This document shows positions 60,020-64,000 of a stretch of 64,000 nucleotides of DNA, in pieces. The position numbers were made by a program, and so were the translations under genes. Source of the stretch: Hymenobacter nivis (GTDB lineage Bacteria; Bacteroidota; Bacteroidia; Cytophagales; Hymenobacteraceae). The notes under the pieces were generated by a model. The model was not told where the DNA came from, did no database searches, and saw only the letters and a program-made list of their open reading frames with translations. Each line of letters opens with the position of its first letter. The stretch's first letter is position 1. The stretch spans positions 22,337 to 86,336 of the forward strand of contig NZ_RCYZ01000012.1 in NCBI RefSeq assembly GCF_006439025.1, in the 5' to 3' direction.

Positions 60020-60659
60020 CCCCACCGCCGCCCCGTCCGCCTGGGAGCGGTTCCGCGCCCGCCTCGCCGAATACGCCCACACCCCCGTCAACTACGACTA
60101 CGCTGCCCAAACTGAGTACACCCCGGCCACCGGCTGGCGCCTCGACCACTACGCCGTGGCCTTGCCCGCCGAAGCCCCCGGGGCCCCCGCGCCCGCCGGC
60201 GCCTTTGCCGCGGCCCAGGACGTGCTCCGGCGCTACGCCTTCCCGCCGCCCAACCTGATTACCGGCTACTTCGACCCCAGCCAGCCCCTCGAAAAGCGCG
60301 TGATGGTGCTACGGGCGCACTTTTTGGTGTTCAATTTCTACTTCGGCGTGCGGGTGGTGGATGTGGTGGACGAAGCCAGCCAGCAGGGCCCCGGGGGCCC
60401 CGAGCGCGTGTGGGGCTACGGCTACCGCACGCTCGAAGGCCACTTCGAGCGCGGCCAGATTAACTTTTCAGTGCACAAGAACCTGGCGACCGGCGCCGTA
60501 GATTTTCGCATCAACGCCGCGTCGCAGCCCGGGCACATCCGCAACCCATTTTATTGGCTGGGGTTCAAGCTGTTTGGCCGGATGCTGCAACGCCGCTTTG
60601 CCCACGAGTCGCTGGCCCGGATGCGCCTTTTGGTGGACGAAGCCCTGGCGCGGCCATAA
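60012..60659 (+). CDS. DUF1990-like protein, second of a tandem pair
   Basis: A 215-aa protein starting at the ATG at 60012. It resembles the previous gene in its central beta-rich part and seems to be an old duplicate. 'RAHFLVFNFYFGVRVVDVVDE' and 'NPFYWLGFKLFGRMLQRRFAHESLARMR' at the C-terminus suggest a lipocalin- or START-like ligand cavity, but this is a guess. The pair is translationally coupled. Function unknown. Confidence 0.7.
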   Translation: MSNPTAAPSAWERFRARLAEYAHTPVNYDYAAQTEYTPATGWRLDHYAVALPAEAPGAPAPAGAFAAAQDVLRRYAFPPPNLITGYFDPSQPLEKRVMVLRAHFLVFNFYFGVRVVDVVDEASQQGPGGPERVWGYGYRTLEGHFERGQINFSVHKNLATGAVDFRINAASQPGHIRNPFYWLGFKLFGRMLQRRFAHESLARMRLLVDEALARP

Positions 60660-60748
60660 CCTTTTGGGGCCCCGGGCGGTTAAGAACCTTCGCACTGCCA
60701 ATTTGGTTGTGCACAATTAATTCGACGCTTTTTCCAAAACCAACTTTA

Positions 60749-61798
60749 ATGAGTACCACCAAAGCCTACGCGGCCCCCGCCGCCAGCATTCCCCTCGAGC
60801 CTTTCACGCTGGAGCGCCGCACCCCGGGCCCCCACGACGTGCAGATTGATATCCTTTTCTGCGGCGTGTGCCACTCCGATTTGCACCAAATCCGCGACGA
60901 GTGGGGCGGCTCCATCTTCCCGATGGTGCCCGGCCACGAGATTGTGGGCCGCGTGGCCGCCGTGGGCGACCACGTGAAGAACTTCAAAGTAGGCGACCTG
61001 GCCGGTGTGGGCTGCATGGTGGACTCGTGCCGCGAGTGCTCGTCGTGCAAAGAGGGCCTGGAGCAGTACTGCGAAACCACCGGCATGGTGGGCACCTACA
61101 ACAGCCGCGAAATCGGCACCGGGGCCCCCACCTACGGCGGCTACTCGCAAAGCATCGTGGTGGACGAGAAGTACACGCTTAAGGTGAGCGAGAAGCTCGA
61201 CCTGGCCCGCGTGGCGCCGCTGCTGTGCGCCGGCATCACCACCTACTCGCCCCTGCGCCAGTGGAAAGTGGGCGCCGGCCACCGCGTGGCCGTAATGGGC
61301 CTGGGCGGCCTGGGCCACATGGCCGTGAAATTTGCCGTGGCCCTGGGCGCCGAAGTGACCGTGCTCAGCACCTCGCCCGATAAAGAGGCCGATGCTAAGG
61401 CCCTGGGGGCCCACAAGTTCATCGTAACGAAGGACAAGGAGCAGTTCAAGTCGGTGAATAACTACTTCGACTTCATCATCAACACGATATCGGCCCAAAT
61501 CGACCTGGGCTCCTACGTGAGCCTGTTGCGCCTCGACGGCACGATGATCCTGCTGGGCGTGCCCACCGAGGCCCCGCAACTGCACGCCTTCAACCTCATC
61601 GCCAAGCGCCGCCGCGTGGCCGGCTCGCTCATCGGCGGCATCGCCGAAACCCAGGAAATGCTGGACTTCTGCGCCGAGCACAACATCATGTCCGACATCG
61701 AGATGGTTGACATCCAGCACATCAACGAAGCCTACGAGCGCATGCTAAAAGGCGACGTGAAGTACCGCTTCGTCATCGACGTAGCCTCGCTGAACTAA
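60749..61798 (+). CDS. Zinc-dependent NAD(P) alcohol dehydrogenase, YahK/CAD-like
   Basis: A medium-chain dehydrogenase of 349 aa. The ATG at 60749 (MSTTKAYAAP) is the family's usual beginning. Catalytic zinc ligands are C41 in 'FCGVCHSDLH' and H63-E64 in 'PGHEIVG'. The structural zinc site is complete (C94, C97, C100, C108). The cofactor motif is 'VAVMGLGGLGHMAVKFA'. The sequence resembles YahK-type aldehyde reductases, which reduce aldehydes with NADPH. Confidence 0.92.
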   Translation: MSTTKAYAAPAASIPLEPFTLERRTPGPHDVQIDILFCGVCHSDLHQIRDEWGGSIFPMVPGHEIVGRVAAVGDHVKNFKVGDLAGVGCMVDSCRECSSCKEGLEQYCETTGMVGTYNSREIGTGAPTYGGYSQSIVVDEKYTLKVSEKLDLARVAPLLCAGITTYSPLRQWKVGAGHRVAVMGLGGLGHMAVKFAVALGAEVTVLSTSPDKEADAKALGAHKFIVTKDKEQFKSVNNYFDFIINTISAQIDLGSYVSLLRLDGTMILLGVPTEAPQLHAFNLIAKRRRVAGSLIGGIAETQEMLDFCAEHNIMSDIEMVDIQHINEAYERMLKGDVKYRFVIDVASLN

Positions 61799-61841
61799 CC
61801 CACCAGGGCCCCAACGCACAACTGCTGTAGGGGCCCAGGCC

Positions 61842-61890
61842 AACGCAAAACGGCCGGCTTTCCGCTTAGGGAAGCCGGCCGTTTTGCGTT
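61842..61890. terminator. Bidirectional terminator between the dehydrogenase and serine hydrolase
   Basis: A perfect 19-bp stem (61842-61860 with 61872-61890) and 11-nt loop, between convergent genes. A/T-rich parts of the stem lie on both sides, but there is no long T-run. Confidence 0.8.
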
Positions 61891-61916
61891 CGGTAAAAGC
61901 CGCTTGCGGGGCCCCG

Positions 61917-63470
61917 CTACTGCTTGCTAAACACGTAAGAATCTTGTTCCAGAAAGGGGTTGACGCGCAGTTCCATGGTGCGTACCCGAGCCCCTTCGGC
62001 CCGAAACAGCGCCGGAAAGATGCCGTAGGCGGGGTTGGAGTACGTGGTGCGGAACTGCTCACCGTCCATGTAGTCGAGCGTGGCCACCAGGCCGGGGTGG
62101 TTGGCAAAGTGCACTTGCAGCTGCCGCCCCTGGGCCTCCACCGTCACGGTGCCGTACACGGGGTTGCGGTACACGCCGGCGTAGGTGCGCAGGTCGCGGG
62201 TGGGGCGGTTTTTGCGCTGCACGCGGGTGGCCAGCTCGGCAATGTTGCGCTGCGATTCTTCGCGGCCGGGCCGGGCCAGCGTGTACAGCTGGCGGCTGCG
62301 GTCCACGTAAGGCACGGCCAGGTAGGCATCGAGCAGCTGGTAGCGCAGGGCCTCAAAAAAGCTCTGGTTGTCCTGGTTGGTGAGCACGGCAATGCCCAGG
62401 CCCTCCTCGGGCACAAAACACACGTTGGTCACGAACCCGTTGGCCCCGCCCGTGTGCCAGAACACCTGCCGCCCGGCGTAGTCGCCGATGAAAATGCCCA
62501 GGCCGTACATGGAAAAATGGCTCGGCAGAATCGACGATTTCACGTCCGACACCAGCGTGTTGACGGCCCGGGTGCGGCGCAGCGTGGCCCAGGGCAGCAC
62601 CTGCCGCCCGGCGTAGCGCCCGCTGTCGAGCTGGAACTTGAGCCAGTGCGTCAGGTCGTTGGCGCACGACACGAGGCCGGCGGCCGGGGCCAGGTTGTCT
62701 ATCTGGTCGAAGGGCAACGGAATCAGGGGCCCAAACGCGTCGGAGTAGGGCCGGGCAATGTTTTCGCGCTGCGCGTAGCCGGCCGTAAGCGGGTAGGTGC
62801 GGGCCATGCCCAGCGGCGTGAGCAGGCGCTGCTGCACCCAGTCTTCCCAGCGCTTGCCGTCCAGCACCTGCGGAATGATTTCGCCCGCCGCCAAAAAACC
62901 CGAGTTGCAGTAGCCGTAGGTTTGGCGGAACGGGTTGACGGGCCGCAGGTTGCGCATCTTGTCCACAATGTCGGCCCGGCTCAGGTTGGAGTTCCAAAAC
63001 GTGAAATCGCCCTGGAACGTGCGGGTGCCCAAGTGGTGCCCCAGCAGGTCGCGGATGCTCACCAGCTTCGTGCTCGTCGAGTCAAATAACCGGTACCCGG
63101 GCAGGTGCTGGCGCACTGGGTCGTTCAGCGTCAGGCGCTTCTCCTCCTCCAACTGCGCCAGGGCCGTCCCCGTGAACAGTTTGGTGTTGGACGCAATCAT
63201 GAACAAGGTGTTGGCATCGACCGGTGCGGGCTCGCCCACTGCCCGCACGCCAAAGCCCTGCGCGGCCACCACCTGCCCGTCCTTCACCACCACCACGGCG
63301 AGGCCCGGAATGTCCCACAGCCGCAGGCCGCGCTGCACATAGGCCGCCAAACTGTCGTGCACAAACCGGCCCCCGTAGGCCCGGGGCTGTGCCGCGGCGG
63401 GCAGGGCCCCCAGCAGCAACGCCACCAACCCCAGCGCCAGGCCACGGCAAAATGCAAAACGAAAGAACAT
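61917..63470 (-). CDS. Secreted serine hydrolase, class C beta-lactamase/PBP-like
   Basis: A 517-aa exported enzyme from the ATG at 63470, with a signal peptide ending 'ALPAAAQP'. The active-site SxxK is S94-K97 in 'MIASNTKLFTG', the second motif is Y187-x-N189 in 'YGYCNSGF', and the third is HxG in 'WHTGGANGF'. Residues from about 400 on form a DUF3471-like beta domain ('RDLRTYAGVYRNPVYGTVTVE'). Such enzymes hydrolyse peptides, esters or D-amino acid bonds; substrate unknown. A terminator-like hairpin lies upstream, belonging to the next gene. Confidence 0.88.
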   Translation of the reverse strand: MFFRFAFCRGLALGLVALLLGALPAAAQPRAYGGRFVHDSLAAYVQRGLRLWDIPGLAVVVVKDGQVVAAQGFGVRAVGEPAPVDANTLFMIASNTKLFTGTALAQLEEEKRLTLNDPVRQHLPGYRLFDSTSTKLVSIRDLLGHHLGTRTFQGDFTFWNSNLSRADIVDKMRNLRPVNPFRQTYGYCNSGFLAAGEIIPQVLDGKRWEDWVQQRLLTPLGMARTYPLTAGYAQRENIARPYSDAFGPLIPLPFDQIDNLAPAAGLVSCANDLTHWLKFQLDSGRYAGRQVLPWATLRRTRAVNTLVSDVKSSILPSHFSMYGLGIFIGDYAGRQVFWHTGGANGFVTNVCFVPEEGLGIAVLTNQDNQSFFEALRYQLLDAYLAVPYVDRSRQLYTLARPGREESQRNIAELATRVQRKNRPTRDLRTYAGVYRNPVYGTVTVEAQGRQLQVHFANHPGLVATLDYMDGEQFRTTYSNPAYGIFPALFRAEGARVRTMELRVNPFLEQDSYVFSKQ

Positions 63471-63585
63471 GAAAAAGAAAAAAGGCCGGATGGGACGCGA
63501 AAAATAAGCACGCCACCGGCAAAGCCTCATCTTTCTTTTTAGGAAATACCTAAGACAGCCCCCCAAAGGGGTTGGTGGGGCACAA

Positions 63586-63616
63586 AAAAAGCCCTGCGCG
63601 GGGCGCAGGGCTTTTT
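63586..63616 (-). terminator. Hairpin terminator of the T9SS cargo gene
   Basis: A perfect 14-bp stem (63586-63599 with 63603-63616), 3-nt loop, flanked by an A-run (63584-63590) that becomes a T-run on the minus strand. It lies 90 nt after the stop of the minus-strand cargo gene. Confidence 0.85.
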
Positions 63617-63630
63617 AGCATCTTGGCAAA

Positions 63631-63710
63631 AGCCTATTCGAAAGCCTATTCGAAAGCCTATTCGAGAGCCTATTCGAGAGCCTATTCGAGAGCCTATTCG
63701 AGAGCCTATT
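63631..63710. repeat. 12-bp tandem repeat, 6.7 copies
   Basis: The unit AGCCTATTCGAA is repeated from 63631; the first two copies end in AA and the next four in AG, and the last copy is cut at AGCCTATT. It lies between the stop codon of the cargo gene and its terminator, and the last copy overlaps the stop codon. Confidence 0.95.
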
Positions 63711-64000
63711 GTTTGACGAGCTTGAGGCGCTGGGTCTGGCCGTCGGCGTAGCGCACCTGCACCACGTAGAGGCCGCGGGGCAGGCTGGCCATGTCGGCCA
63801 GGGGCAGGGTGGAGGCGCCGGCGGCCAGCGTGGGCTGCCACTGGCGCACCTGGCGGCCCACGCCGTCGAGCACGCGCACGGTGGCCGGGCCGGCGGCCAG
63901 GGTCTGCAGGGCCAGGGTGACGTCGGCGGCGAAGGGGTTGGGGTAGGCCTGGGCCGAGGCGGCCAGGGCCCCGCCGAAGGCCAGCGACTGCGGGGCGAAG
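63706..64000 (-). CDS. T9SS-exported protein, C-terminal sorting domain only (5' part beyond window)
   Basis: The last 97 codons of a larger gene entering from the right. It contains a type A T9SS sorting domain: 'AYPNPFAADVTLALQTL', 'VRVLDGVGRQVRQWQP', 'LPRGLYVVQVRYADGQTQRL' and the basic end 'LKLVKQ'. This region directs export through the outer membrane and is removed by PorU, whose gene is in this window. The nature of the passenger cannot be told. Confidence 0.9.
   Translation of the reverse strand, partial: FAPQSLAFGGALAASAQAYPNPFAADVTLALQTLAAGPATVRVLDGVGRQVRQWQPTLAAGASTLPLADMASLPRGLYVVQVRYADGQTQRLKLVKQ

Noticed and set aside
63631..63710. CRISPR-like array
   Set aside because: Units are only 12 bp and directly joined with no spacers, so it is a simple tandem repeat.

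Overview
The window looks like chromosomal DNA of a high-GC Bacteroidota, most probably Hymenobacter or a close relative. The evidence is a type IX secretion pair (porU-porV), a C-terminal T9SS sorting domain at the right edge, an outer-membrane receptor with a carboxypeptidase-like N-terminal domain, promoters of the Bacteroidota type (TTTG about 19 to 22 nt before TAnnTTTG), few Shine-Dalgarno sequences and a GC content that appears to be in the mid-60s percent. Genus assignment is inference. I saw no rRNA, tRNA, CRISPR array, transposase or phage gene.

Layout. 1-7,053: complex I operon nuoABCDEFGH on the minus strand, running off the left edge. 7,200-10,450: pruA, a HAD nucleotidase, a thioredoxin-like ferredoxin and an ArsR regulator. 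10,556-12,727: a secreted CarboxypepD_reg-like protein and a type II NADH dehydrogenase. 12,806-21,106 (minus): an M16 peptidase homologue without its zinc site, porV, porU, pssA and an MBL-fold hydrolase. 21,224-25,610: an FAD oxidoreductase and a large envelope protein joining a degenerate metallopeptidase-like domain, a TolB-like propeller and a beta-barrel. 25,793-31,822: cytochrome c maturation genes ccmB, C, D, E and F. 31,928-36,308: a DUF2520 protein, ferredoxin, IscX, a cold shock protein, a UbiA prenyltransferase and an outer-membrane barrel. 36,613-40,343: a compact cluster of GT2, methyltransferase, PIG-L deacetylase and acyl-CoA dehydrogenase genes. 40,516-51,719: purH, a 53-aa membrane protein, mreBCD, an ECF sigma/anti-sigma pair, a membrane protein, an outer-membrane receptor and mrdA (PBP2). 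51,842-54,870 (minus): nuoM-nuoN, far from the main nuo operon. 55,049-58,469: selU, a VOC protein, selD and a GluQRS-like synthetase. 58,614-64,000: endonuclease V, two tandem DUF1990-like genes, a zinc alcohol dehydrogenase, a serine hydrolase and a T9SS cargo fragment.

Themes. Respiration dominates: complex I in two separate units, an alternative NADH dehydrogenase and System I cytochrome c maturation. Envelope building comes second (T9SS, MreBCD/PBP2, PssA, outer-membrane barrels). Selenium is used at least for tRNA 2-selenouridine.

The most unusual signals are not single genes. Intergenic hairpins are built from phased 7-nt words, including an 81-bp palindrome and elements inside the nuo and mre operons. 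The palindrome GGGCCC is strongly over-represented and coincides with GGG-GCC coding of Gly-Ala. The GT2/methyltransferase/PIG-L/acyl-CoA dehydrogenase cluster resembles the logic of Nod-factor synthesis and is my best candidate for an undescribed pathway.
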